Assembly: GCA_021768245.1 (NCBI GenBank)
Contig: JAETNO010000011.1
Coordinates: 1-64,000, forward strand
From: Bacteroidaceae bacterium
GTDB lineage: Bacteria; Bacteroidota; Bacteroidia; Bacteroidales; Muribaculaceae
DNA length: 64,000 nt
Direction of reading: 5' to 3'
Positions within the stretch are counted from its first letter, which is position 1, and the number at the start of each line of letters is the position of its first letter. Positions 25,642-34,608 of the stretch are shown here, in pieces. Under the pieces are notes generated by a model, which saw nothing but the letters and a program-made list of their open reading frames with translations, had not been told where the DNA came from and searched no databases. The position numbers and the translations under genes were made by a program.

Positions 25642-26730
25642 TTAAAATCGGGATTCACGGGCGAGGAGATTCTTGTAAAGTCTGAGGTAGCGGTCTGCGG
25701 TGGCATTTATGTCGAAATCAAGGGCGCGTTTCCGGCATGCCTGACTGACTTTTTCGGCGAGAGAGGGGGCCTGAATCAGTAAGTTGACGGCTTCGGCTAT
25801 GGCAGCCGGGTCGGATTCCGCTGTCAGAATCGCGGCTCCACCACAGATTTCCTTGACGCCCTCGACATCCGAGGCTATCAGGGGCACTCCGGATGCCATT
25901 GATTCGATTATGGCCAGACTGAGTCCCTCATAGTGGGTCGATAGGAGGGCTATGTCAGACTTCTGAAGCAGTTCCGTTGCATTATTGACATTTCCGAGAA
26001 AGCTGACTCTTGAAGTCAGCCGGAGCTTTTCGACTTCTATCTCCATCTTGTGGCGCAATTCTCCGTCACCGGCGAAAATGAGCCGGACATGCGGTGGCAT
26101 TAACGGCATGGCCTTGATGGCGGTGAGATGGTCTTTCTGTGGACGGAAGGCCGCAATCATAAGAATGTCGCATTTCTCTGACAACGGTTTCTTAGGGGCT
26201 GCGGAGTGGAGCGGATTTTCAGGAATAGGGATTCCATTCGGGATGAGCGACAGTTTTCCGGTCAGTCTTTCCGGAAGATATTCGCGTAGCTTGCGGCTGA
26301 CAGCCTCACTGCACGCTATTATATAGTCATATCTGTCATACATCCATCTGTCGACCGGTTTTAGAATCGGGTGGTGACGGCGGCGGTTGTCGGTGTTGTG
26401 TTCCGTTGTCAGCAGCACAGGCCCTTCGGGGGCGGCAATCGCAGAGAAGAGCTGTGCGGAAGTGTTATGGGTATGGACAATGTCGAAGCTCTTCATCAGT
26501 CTGTGCAGGCGCGGGATATGGAGCGGCGAATACATCGCGGCCTTTCCTTGTCCGAAAGCATGGATTTTGATTTCCTGCTCGTGCAGTTGGCTGAGCAGAT
26601 GGGAAGGTGTGCGGTCAAAGATTGCGAGCTCCACATCATGGCCTTTTGCGCGCATCAGAGGCAGGATGTGGCTGACAAGAGTCTCCGCACCACCGACGCG
26701 GAGCGACGTTATGACGTGGAGGATTCTCAT
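25642..26730 (-). CDS. Family 4 glycosyltransferase
   Basis: The 362-residue GT-B enzyme opens with MRILHVITSLRVGGAETLVS, the classical GT4 start with the glycine-rich GGAE loop. It carries the EX7E donor site in STHYEGLSLAIIESMASG. The ATG at 26730 overlaps the stop of the GT2 gene by four bases (ATGA); the longer frame to 26829 lies in the wrong phase over that gene and is rejected. Donor and acceptor are unknown. Confidence 0.9.
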   Translation of the reverse strand: MRILHVITSLRVGGAETLVSHILPLMRAKGHDVELAIFDRTPSHLLSQLHEQEIKIHAFGQGKAAMYSPLHIPRLHRLMKSFDIVHTHNTSAQLFSAIAAPEGPVLLTTEHNTDNRRRHHPILKPVDRWMYDRYDYIIACSEAVSRKLREYLPERLTGKLSLIPNGIPIPENPLHSAAPKKPLSEKCDILMIAAFRPQKDHLTAIKAMPLMPPHVRLIFAGDGELRHKMEIEVEKLRLTSRVSFLGNVNNATELLQKSDIALLSTHYEGLSLAIIESMASGVPLIASDVEGVKEICGGAAILTAESDPAAIAEAVNLLIQAPSLAEKVSQACRKRALDFDINATADRYLRLYKNLLARESRF

Positions 26731-27626
26731 CGGAAGGACTTGGTTTTGTGGAGGATGTAGCGATAGAGGATATATCCGAGAGGAGAGACAAGCAGGGTCA
26801 TGAGTTTCTTTGGAGAGTCGGCGAGCCAACGGCGGTCACGGGAAATCAGGCAGCTCGACACATAGTGGATGGCGGCACGCAGACGGTAAAGAGGAGTGGT
26901 GTGCTCGAGCGACATCTGGAGACGCCGCAGCTTGGCGAAGCTTCGCGGTGAGTCGAGATATTGCAGGAAAATTCGCTCCGACATGCTGTCCTTGCCGGTC
27001 TGATAGTCGACATAGCAGAGGTTGCGGTTGACCACGAGCAGGGGACGGCGGTCGCAAACTTGCAGAATCATGTAGAAGGGATTGAAGTTCTTTTCACCCG
27101 GAAAACCTACCATGGGTGCTACTTCTTTCATGAGCTCGGTGCGCATGGCCTGCTTCGTGTCGCCACGGTGGAAGCGACGCGACTCAAGGTCGAAGAGGAA
27201 GCAGCTTGCCATATCGTCGGGGAAGTATCCTCCTATCGGAGCATCGGTCTTGACGCTGAAGTCGAGGCCTATTATGCCTGCGTAGTTCACACTGCCTTCC
27301 GCTTCCCATGCGTCGAGAATCAGTTCCACTGCATTTTCAGGGAGAAAATCATCGGAATCGACACACATGGAGAGTTCCGAGTCAATGTTGGCATATGCTG
27401 TGTTGTAGCCTGTATAGAGTCCGCCGTTCTCCTTATAGATATAGCGGACAGGAATCCTGCCTTCACGGATAAAGTTTTCGACGAGTTGGCGCGTGAAATC
27501 AGTGGAACCATCGTCGATAACGAGCCATTCGAAATCGCCGGAGTGAGTCTGGGTGCAAAGGCTTTCGTAGACACGGCGGAGAGTATGGGCGCGGTTATAT
27601 GTCGGGGTGAAAACAGTGAGTTTCAT
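26727..27626 (-). CDS. Family 2 glycosyltransferase
   Basis: This 299-residue GT-A enzyme begins MKLTVFTPTYNRAHTLRRVY. It contains FEWLVIDDGSTD and the metal-binding SMCVDSDDFL near residue 95. The C-terminus is basic and hydrophobic, as in membrane-attached members. It lies 12 bases after the EpsG-type gene and overlaps the next gene by four bases. Confidence 0.93.
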   Translation of the reverse strand: MKLTVFTPTYNRAHTLRRVYESLCTQTHSGDFEWLVIDDGSTDFTRQLVENFIREGRIPVRYIYKENGGLYTGYNTAYANIDSELSMCVDSDDFLPENAVELILDAWEAEGSVNYAGIIGLDFSVKTDAPIGGYFPDDMASCFLFDLESRRFHRGDTKQAMRTELMKEVAPMVGFPGEKNFNPFYMILQVCDRRPLLVVNRNLCYVDYQTGKDSMSERIFLQYLDSPRSFAKLRRLQMSLEHTTPLYRLRAAIHYVSSCLISRDRRWLADSPKKLMTLLVSPLGYILYRYILHKTKSFR

Positions 27627-27638
27627 GGATGCTTCGGT

Positions 27639-28751
27639 TTAAAGGAAGAATAGGAGACACATTATTATTGACATGGAGATGTAGAGGAACAGAATGATTC
27701 CGGCTGCCTGATTCTGATTGGCCCATGCGCGCATGTTGCAAAGCGGGTAGACGAATATAACAGGCATGAGGAACCATGACAGATATGCGAAGCGGTTTGA
27801 GAAAGCGGCTCGAATCAGGAGTATCCACAGGGAATTTGAGAGCAGATAGGTAATGATAAGGGTGTTGAACCATCCGTCGCGAACGCCTTTGGAATTGATA
27901 TATAGAAAGTAGATTATTGGAAGAGCGCTATAGAGCAGAAAGTCCCATCGAAAAAATCCTCCTGACTCAGCTTCGGTCAGCAGTGTATTTTCCGAAGCGC
28001 TTAAATACAGGTCAATACGGCTGTCGATTCCAATCAGCGATACGATGCTTGAGAAAAAACTACTGAAAAAGAGTGAGCATATTATACTGCCAATCCATAT
28101 GTAAAGAGCGCTGAATGGATTCCTGACGAGAGTCAAGGCGACTACCGTTGAGACAATCGGGAGCATCACGCTTCGATGGATGCTAAGAGCTATTATGGCC
28201 ATTAGCGCGGCTTTTGCATAACGCTCCTCCAATGCATAGGCCATGAAGAGCAGGGTCAGATTGCATGCGAGGCCGTTACGGAGGCCATTAGTGCCATAGG
28301 AAAAGAAAAATGCCGAACCGACGAGGAAGAGCATGCCGAGAAACGGACTCGTTGGGACGAATCTTTTCATGGCCCAAAGCCCGGTCAGTGTGTAGAGGAC
28401 CGCTATGATTGTGAAATATGTCGATACGTGCAGCCCGTTAAGCTTGCAGAGATAAGTGAAGATTTCCCATCCCCATTCCGAGCCGAATGAGATGGAGGGG
28501 AATTCGGAGGTGTCGAGGGCTCTGTAGATAATGGCATAGTTAATAGTGTCACCGAAGACAGAGGTGACAGGCCGCATGCCAATCCAAAGGGCAAGAATGA
28601 TGCTGATGAAGAGCACGGGGGCATAGTAGCCCTTGTTCTGTTCGCCTACAGCAAGGGTGTCACCGTTCATGCTCATCAGGATAACCGAGGTGGCCAAGCT
28701 GATGATTCCGAGCATGGAAAGGAAAAAAGGAAAATATGAGATTGCGTCCAA
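27639..28751 (-). CDS. EpsG-family membrane protein, probable polysaccharide polymerase
   Basis: About ten hydrophobic segments fill the 370 residues. EpsG hallmarks are seen: the stretch FGDTINYAIIYRAL, the segment YGTNGLRNGLACNL, and IALSIHRSVMLP with its histidine after a membrane segment. The family acts as a Wzy-like polymerase at the periplasmic face of the inner membrane. This is the only polymerase candidate in the locus and so completes a Wzx/Wzy-type set with the flippase at 33057 and Wzc/Wza. Confidence 0.82.
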   Translation of the reverse strand: MDAISYFPFFLSMLGIISLATSVILMSMNGDTLAVGEQNKGYYAPVLFISIILALWIGMRPVTSVFGDTINYAIIYRALDTSEFPSISFGSEWGWEIFTYLCKLNGLHVSTYFTIIAVLYTLTGLWAMKRFVPTSPFLGMLFLVGSAFFFSYGTNGLRNGLACNLTLLFMAYALEERYAKAALMAIIALSIHRSVMLPIVSTVVALTLVRNPFSALYIWIGSIICSLFFSSFFSSIVSLIGIDSRIDLYLSASENTLLTEAESGGFFRWDFLLYSALPIIYFLYINSKGVRDGWFNTLIITYLLSNSLWILLIRAAFSNRFAYLSWFLMPVIFVYPLCNMRAWANQNQAAGIILFLYISMSIIMCLLFFL

Positions 28752-28806
28752 TTCAGTAGCGGTTTTGGGTTTTGACTGATGTTGCCTGACAATTGTTTCT
28801 GATTTA

Positions 28807-29547
28807 TTATCGGTGGATACCGAAGATGAATTCCCGTATTCTGCCGAGAGTGGTGACTCCGAGCCTGCGATGGAGGAAGCGCATCAGGCGTGTGCGCAAG
28901 GGGCCGTAGTTGTCGCACCACGTTTTTGCATAATGATGAATCGACACGGTTTCGGGTCTTATGTCGAGACGCCCTGTAGCGTCGTCGAGAGGGTTGAAAT
29001 AGCTGTGGGGATAGATGGTGATTCCCCCTATTTCCTGCTCCCTGTCCTCTAATTTGAGCCCGAGAGGAATGAGTAGTTGAGTTATATGATAGACGACCGT
29101 ACCCGGGTTTTGCCGTCCCTCCGCGTCGAGGAAGTGGAGACCGGAGTAAAGGTCGACAATGGATTTATAGACAGGATGATGGCTCGTGGCTCCTATTCCC
29201 AGGCCGGAGGCTACTCCGACTCCGACATGACTTTTCTCGAAACCCATGAATGGGCCGCGGGCTATTATATCGTCGAGTGGACGTATTAGCTCCACATCGG
29301 TGTCGAGATAGACTCCGCCGTGGTCATAGAGGATTTTGAAGCGGGCATAATCGCTGACAAAAGCCCATTTGCCTTTCGAGGCGGCTTCGCGGGTGTAGGC
29401 TACGGCGTCGATGTCGAAATTATCCTCGTCCCAGCGGCGTATTTCCCACTCCGGACAGTGACGGCGCCAGGAGTCGATGCAGCGGCAGGCCTCTTTCGGG
29501 AGGGGCTTGCGTCCGAACCAGCAGTAGTGTATCACTTTGGGTATCAT
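28807..29547 (-). CDS. OCH1-like (GT32) glycosyltransferase
   Basis: The 246 residues begin MIPKVIHYCWFGRKPLP, which is diagnostic of this family. They contain the DXD motif in HGGVYLDTDVELI near residue 95. GT32 enzymes in bacterial capsule loci transfer a hexose to a growing glycan at the cytoplasmic face. The gene sits 12 bases from the upstream GT and 55 bases from EpsG. Confidence 0.93.
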   Translation of the reverse strand: MIPKVIHYCWFGRKPLPKEACRCIDSWRRHCPEWEIRRWDEDNFDIDAVAYTREAASKGKWAFVSDYARFKILYDHGGVYLDTDVELIRPLDDIIARGPFMGFEKSHVGVGVASGLGIGATSHHPVYKSIVDLYSGLHFLDAEGRQNPGTVVYHITQLLIPLGLKLEDREQEIGGITIYPHSYFNPLDDATGRLDIRPETVSIHHYAKTWCDNYGPLRTRLMRFLHRRLGVTTLGRIREFIFGIHR

Positions 29548-29559
29548 GCCGTGAGTCTG

Positions 29560-30795
29560 TCAGTTAGCTATCAAGGAATAGAATTTATCAATCTCGGAGC
29601 GGTCAGAGTAGTCGCGTGCCGCTATATTGCGTGCGAGGGTATCGGTAATGTCCTTATTGAGGATGGCTTTTGCGAGGCCTTCGGCAAAAAGGGCGTTGTC
29701 AAGAGGCAGGATAAGGCCGTCGACACCGTCCTCTACCTGGGCCGGGGCGGTAGGATAATCAGAGACAATCACCGGCTTGCCGAGGAGACGGGCTTCCTGC
29801 ACTGTGACGCAACGGCCTTCGTAGCGTGAGGGCTGGACGTAGAGGTCGCATGCTTTAATATAGGGATAGGGGTTGGTACGCTTTCCGAGCACACGCACGC
29901 AGTCTTCGACGCCGGCTTCCGATATCCTGTCGAGAATTAGCTCGCGGTCGGAGCCGTAGCCGATTATGTCCCATCTGAAATCGGTGAGACCGTGCGTGTC
30001 GCGCAGTCGTCGCGCTATGTCGGGTATGCTGTCGAAGTTTTTTGCATGGGAGAAGCGTCCGATTGAAAGGAGGCTTACACGGTGGCTGTCAATGTCGGTG
30101 ACAGGGATAGTGACTTCGTCTGCAAGTCTGCGGATTATGGATGCAGGCAGTATGTTGCCTATCTCCACGATTTTGTCGCGCAGGGAAGGAAAGGTTTGGA
30201 GGAAGGCTCCGGTTACGCCCGGAGAGATGGAGACGATATTGTCGTAGGCACTCCATACTGGGAGTTCGAGAGGTGCATTGACGGCTACGCGGGAGTAGTC
30301 AGTGTGAATCCAGCATATTTTTTTCCGTGCATGGACTTTTGACAGGACGTAGTCGTGAGGGGTGAGGAAGGAGACGGCTATGTCATATTCGCGTTTGTCA
30401 ATCACGGGGAGGTGAGGGGAGACATGACGGGCTACGTATGAGTGGATTGAGCAATCGAAGTTACGGATTTCGGTCGCTGACGGAGATTGGTGTTGAAGGC
30501 GGGAGAGATAACGGCTGTGGCGGATGCGGGCGAGGAGGCGTCCGAAAGCCACTCCGAATTGCCGGCGGCGCAGAGCTTCGGTAAGCGGGGCTTCAATCAC
30601 GGCATAGGCCGGAATCTCAGGAAGAAGTTTCACTTCGCGGGGGATATGGCGGAGCATTTCTCCCCGCTGCGAATGGAGGAAAAGAGTTACGTCGACACGC
30701 GAATAGTCGAGGGATTGGAGAAGGCCTATAAGGGCGTTTTCCGCTCCCCCGAGCTCGAGGTAGTGCATGGCAATCAATATGCTTTTCTTTTCCAT
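29560..30795 (-). CDS. Family 4 glycosyltransferase
   Basis: This is a GT-B enzyme of 411 residues. It begins KSILIAMHYLELGGAENAL and has the donor site in VQPSRYEGRCVTVQEARLLG. The segment PYIKACDLYVQPS is nearly the same as one in the GT at 31912-33060 (PYIKACDIYVQTS). The two enzymes look like paralogues that may add related sugars. It lies five bases after the pyruvyl transferase gene. Confidence 0.9.
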   Translation of the reverse strand: MEKKSILIAMHYLELGGAENALIGLLQSLDYSRVDVTLFLHSQRGEMLRHIPREVKLLPEIPAYAVIEAPLTEALRRRQFGVAFGRLLARIRHSRYLSRLQHQSPSATEIRNFDCSIHSYVARHVSPHLPVIDKREYDIAVSFLTPHDYVLSKVHARKKICWIHTDYSRVAVNAPLELPVWSAYDNIVSISPGVTGAFLQTFPSLRDKIVEIGNILPASIIRRLADEVTIPVTDIDSHRVSLLSIGRFSHAKNFDSIPDIARRLRDTHGLTDFRWDIIGYGSDRELILDRISEAGVEDCVRVLGKRTNPYPYIKACDLYVQPSRYEGRCVTVQEARLLGKPVIVSDYPTAPAQVEDGVDGLILPLDNALFAEGLAKAILNKDITDTLARNIAARDYSDRSEIDKFYSLIAN

Positions 30796-30800
30796 TTCAA

Positions 30801-31907
30801 TTATAACGGCCGGGTTATTTCAGATATGAAGTTGCGCGAAGTGTAGACCATGGCGCGGAGAGCATGTCTGACTTCATCGTAGTCAATCTTATGGAAGGGG
30901 ACTGAATCGAGCCGACTGACTTTACGCTCGCTGAGGTTGAGAGAACTGAGAAGGTCGGTGGTGCGGATATTGATATTCTCCCTGCGGTCTACCGAATAGA
31001 ATGGTTTTTCGAAAATGACTGAGAATATGATGCCATGGTATGAGTCGGTGACGACCATATCGGCATTTTCTATAAGCGACACGAATTCCAGCGGGCCGAC
31101 TGAACTACAGTCGATGGCGTCTATGGCGGGACGCGTGGGGCTGACTGATACTACAGGGAGTCCGAAGCGTTCATGCAGATAGATGCACAGCATGTAGGAG
31201 AGGGGGCTGTTGTCGAAACTATAGAATAAAATATATCTTTCGGGGATTGCATGGGATGAAGGGTGGACGGCGAGTGAACTCCAGTGTTCAGCCGTAAGGA
31301 GAAAGGCCGGGTCGGCTGTGACGGTAGCTTCGGTAACGCCGAGGATGTCGAGGATTCCGAGTCCGCTGCGTTCACGCACGGAGACTGCGTCGAACGAGCG
31401 AAGTCTTTCGGCTATGGTCGCGGAGTCTGCCCCGTAGATACGGTCGGTAGCGAAACTTGCGGCGTAGCTTGCCTTGCGTCCGGAGCGGACGAAGTCGAGG
31501 TAGAAGGCCGGGTCATGACCGTTAGGGAACAGGGTGTTCCATATCTGGTCGCTCCCGGCAATATATAGGTCGGCCTCGGGTGGATTGGATTTAAGGCTTT
31601 CGGCTGACTTATATTTCTCCGTGAGATTGAGGTGTGACGAAGTGAAGCGGTCAAAGGCTTTTTTTCGCGGTAGACGGCGGATGCGGCCCGGAATTTTTGC
31701 GAGGAGGTAGAGATAGCGGATTAAGAAATGGTCATAGACGGGATTGTCGACTTTCGTGAAGGAATAGTGGCCCGAGAGGTAGGGAGGTTTGTAGTCAATC
31801 ACTGCGACGTCGTGGCCAAGCTCACGCAGATAGGTCTGCATGGCGAGAGTCTGGAGGGATGCTCCATGATTGTAGACGTCGTGGCAAGTGATTATCTTAA
31901 TTTTCAT
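30801..31907 (-). CDS. Polysaccharide pyruvyl transferase family protein
   Basis: The 368-residue protein starts MKIKIITCHDVYNHGASLQT, as this family does. It contains LYIAGSDQIWNTLFPNG and a later VVTDSYHGIIFSVIFEKPF, the two best conserved family blocks. It likely adds a pyruvate ketal from phosphoenolpyruvate to a sugar of the glycan, giving a negative charge. Gaps of four and five bases to its neighbours place it firmly in the operon. Confidence 0.92.
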   Translation of the reverse strand: MKIKIITCHDVYNHGASLQTLAMQTYLRELGHDVAVIDYKPPYLSGHYSFTKVDNPVYDHFLIRYLYLLAKIPGRIRRLPRKKAFDRFTSSHLNLTEKYKSAESLKSNPPEADLYIAGSDQIWNTLFPNGHDPAFYLDFVRSGRKASYAASFATDRIYGADSATIAERLRSFDAVSVRERSGLGILDILGVTEATVTADPAFLLTAEHWSSLAVHPSSHAIPERYILFYSFDNSPLSYMLCIYLHERFGLPVVSVSPTRPAIDAIDCSSVGPLEFVSLIENADMVVTDSYHGIIFSVIFEKPFYSVDRRENINIRTTDLLSSLNLSERKVSRLDSVPFHKIDYDEVRHALRAMVYTSRNFISEITRPL

Positions 31908-31911
31908 CGGT

Positions 31912-33060
31912 TTAATTTTCTATCAAATCAATTACTTTCATGGCTTCTGAGTAAAGGCTCGTATTGACTTCATTACGTAGGTTTGACACAAATCTATCGC
32001 GAAGATTTATGTCACCGATAAGTTGTATTATATTTTCAGCAATGGATTCAGCGTTCATACCGGCAATAAGGCCATTGACACCATTGGAAATCTGGTCGTG
32101 TATAACAGGGAAATCGGTGCTGACTATTGGCTTATGGAGAATCTTGGCTTCGCCTACAGTCAAGCCGAATCCCTCGAATTTAGATGTTTGGACATATATG
32201 TCGCAGGCCTTTATATAAGGATAGGGGTTTAGTCGCTCGCCCTCAAGAATAATTTTTTCACTTAGCCGTTTTTTAGCAATTTCTTTCTTTATCTCAAGCT
32301 CCAAACTACCGCCCCCCACGATATGCCATCTGAAGTCAATTCCTTTTTCCGAGAGGATATATGCAGCTCCGAGTAGAAGATCATACCCTTTCTGTGGGAC
32401 GAGGCGTCCCACAGTTGTGAGATGTATATGTCCGTCATTGTTGTCAATGACATTTTCCCTAAAGGCAAGCGATCTGATTAGGGACTCGGATAAAATGTCG
32501 TGGACTGTTACGGGTGTGACTTCTATATAGCCGTCAGCGAGTATTTTGGCCGAGAGAGTATCGGATACGGTCACGACAGAATCATATTTCGTATAGAATG
32601 ACTTGCAGAAAGTGGGGTTATAGCCTGCTTTGATGAGATCGACATTGATCCACGCTATCTTTTTTCGGGCTTTCACCTTCTCTGCCACATAGAAAGTGGG
32701 GAAGCCCTGATGGTAGGCTATGGCGACGTCATAAACCTTTTTCTGTGCCGGAAAACGTTTGCCGAATGTGGACCAGTACAATTCCGCTGAGTGTCTTTTG
32801 ACAGGCATGCGCATACGCAACGAAAAAAGAATTCTTGCAAGCCTACCGGACATTCCGGTAGCAGGTGTGGAGAGGATATACGGTCGGAAACCTTCGGGCA
32901 GGAGCTGCTCGAAGAGTCCACCTCCGGCACTGACCATCAGAGTTATATCATATCCACGTTCAATCAATGCAGGCAACAATGAAACAAGGCTCTTCTCAGC
33001 CCCGCCGCAGGCGAGGGAATCAATATAGATGAGGAGAGATATTTGGCCGGCGCTTTTCAT
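31912..33060 (-). CDS. Family 4 glycosyltransferase
   Basis: This 382-residue GT-B enzyme starts with ISLLIYIDSLACGGAEKSL and carries the EX7E site in SKFEGFGLTVGEAKILHK. Its base composition is more AT-rich than its neighbours, and it resembles the GT at 29560. Its ATG overlaps the flippase stop by four bases. Donor and acceptor are unknown. Confidence 0.9.
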   Translation of the reverse strand: MKSAGQISLLIYIDSLACGGAEKSLVSLLPALIERGYDITLMVSAGGGLFEQLLPEGFRPYILSTPATGMSGRLARILFSLRMRMPVKRHSAELYWSTFGKRFPAQKKVYDVAIAYHQGFPTFYVAEKVKARKKIAWINVDLIKAGYNPTFCKSFYTKYDSVVTVSDTLSAKILADGYIEVTPVTVHDILSESLIRSLAFRENVIDNNDGHIHLTTVGRLVPQKGYDLLLGAAYILSEKGIDFRWHIVGGGSLELEIKKEIAKKRLSEKIILEGERLNPYPYIKACDIYVQTSKFEGFGLTVGEAKILHKPIVSTDFPVIHDQISNGVNGLIAGMNAESIAENIIQLIGDINLRDRFVSNLRNEVNTSLYSEAMKVIDLIEN

Positions 33061-34586
33061 TGAACAGGTTTTAAGGCGATAAGTTTGATACGGATGAAGT
33101 TCTTCACAGCCGTGCGTTCGTCATCATTAAGAAGGAGACAGTAGGAGAGAATTGAAAAGATTGTGGCAGACAGGATGCAGCAGAGCGTCAAGCGGAGGAA
33201 TGACGGTTCCATAAGGGAACAGAACATGCGTAGCAGGAGATAGACGGCAAGTTCCAGGAAAAGCACTTTGAACACGGAGTTTTTAAGAAAATGTCCCGTG
33301 GCTGCCACGCCGAAATTGCGGGCCATCAGGAAAGCCACAATTGTCAGGGAGAATAGGACGTCAAGACTGAAAAGCGCACATGCCGTGAGAGGGGAGAGCC
33401 CTCCGTAGAGAGCCATGAAAACGAGTCCTACAGCCAAAGCCGCCGAGAGGCTTTGAAGAAGATTGAGCGCACGGTTTTTTCCTGCGGCCTTTATCGCTTC
33501 CGCTCCGACAAGCTGGGCCATGAGAAGTGAGTCGGCAATAAGGAATATCAGGCAAAGTTCCGGTGAGAGACGGGGGGGATTGCCGAGCCATAGACGGAGC
33601 ACATAGTCACACTCCGCAATGAGCGGCATGGCCACAATGCCATAGAGAATCATCGAGCCGAGCGAGGCGCGGTAGGTCAGGGTCGAGAATTCAAGCATGT
33701 TTTTTTTGGCATAGGCCTTGACCATGCCGGGATAAAAGACTCCTGACAGATTGTAGGCCAGTCCTACGACGGCACCGGAGACTGTGTTGGCAATGCCGAT
33801 TGTCGCGTTCATCGCTACTCCGCAGAAGAAATTCACCACCATGTTGAACCCCGATGTTTTAAGCATTTTGCTCACCGAGCCGAGGATTTCCCAGGAAGAG
33901 AAATTTACAATCGGTTTGAAAAGGACCTTGTCGAAATGGAGTGTCACATGGGTTTCCGGATAGCGGCGCGTATATATTATATAGGTGGCAAGGTAGACGA
34001 GAGGCAGGATGGCATAGATAAATGCGAGGATAATTACCCGGCTTTCTTCGATATTTGACACATAGACTACGGCACCGAGCTTCATCATCGAGTAGAGGGT
34101 TTCCATTAAGGCAAGCACGTTGAATTTCTCGTGGGAAACTATTACGGCGTTATAGGGGGTGCGTATGAGCATTGTGACCAATGTCAAAATCGAGGCCTGA
34201 AATACCCAGAAAGCGGCGCTTTCGCTTCCGGCAGGAACTGTCAGGTAGTTTCGGAGATACCATAGACCTACGGTCTCACCGAGAATGACGAAAAGGATGC
34301 AAATGGCTGAAAAGGCTATCAGGGCCGAGCTGAAAGTCCGTCGCATGCGCCCGATGTCGCCACGGCCGAGTTCGAAAGTCATGAAGCGTGACACACCGAT
34401 GCTCAGCCCTACGGTCACGAAAGAGAAGACACCCGCGAGGCTTCCCGCCACATTGAGCAGGCCATAGTCGTCAACGCCGAGTGCCTGGAGGGTCAGACGC
34501 ACGGTCACAATGCCTACAACCGTAGTGATGAGCGTACGGCCATAGAGCATGAGTGCATTTTTGGCTAAGCGCAGGTTACCGGCCAT
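33057..34586 (-). CDS. Wzx-type polysaccharide flippase
   Basis: The 509-residue membrane protein has about 12-14 hydrophobic segments. It starts MAGNLRLAKNALMLYGRTLI and is followed by LQALGVDDYGLLNVAGSLAG, typical of the Bacteroidales polysaccharide flippase group. It should move the lipid-linked repeat unit to the periplasm for the EpsG-type polymerase. It lies 22 bases after wzc. Confidence 0.9.
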   Translation of the reverse strand: MAGNLRLAKNALMLYGRTLITTVVGIVTVRLTLQALGVDDYGLLNVAGSLAGVFSFVTVGLSIGVSRFMTFELGRGDIGRMRRTFSSALIAFSAICILFVILGETVGLWYLRNYLTVPAGSESAAFWVFQASILTLVTMLIRTPYNAVIVSHEKFNVLALMETLYSMMKLGAVVYVSNIEESRVIILAFIYAILPLVYLATYIIYTRRYPETHVTLHFDKVLFKPIVNFSSWEILGSVSKMLKTSGFNMVVNFFCGVAMNATIGIANTVSGAVVGLAYNLSGVFYPGMVKAYAKKNMLEFSTLTYRASLGSMILYGIVAMPLIAECDYVLRLWLGNPPRLSPELCLIFLIADSLLMAQLVGAEAIKAAGKNRALNLLQSLSAALAVGLVFMALYGGLSPLTACALFSLDVLFSLTIVAFLMARNFGVAATGHFLKNSVFKVLFLELAVYLLLRMFCSLMEPSFLRLTLCCILSATIFSILSYCLLLNDDERTAVKNFIRIKLIALKPVQ

Positions 34587-34608
34587 TTATTATGGTGGTT
34601 AGATGTCT

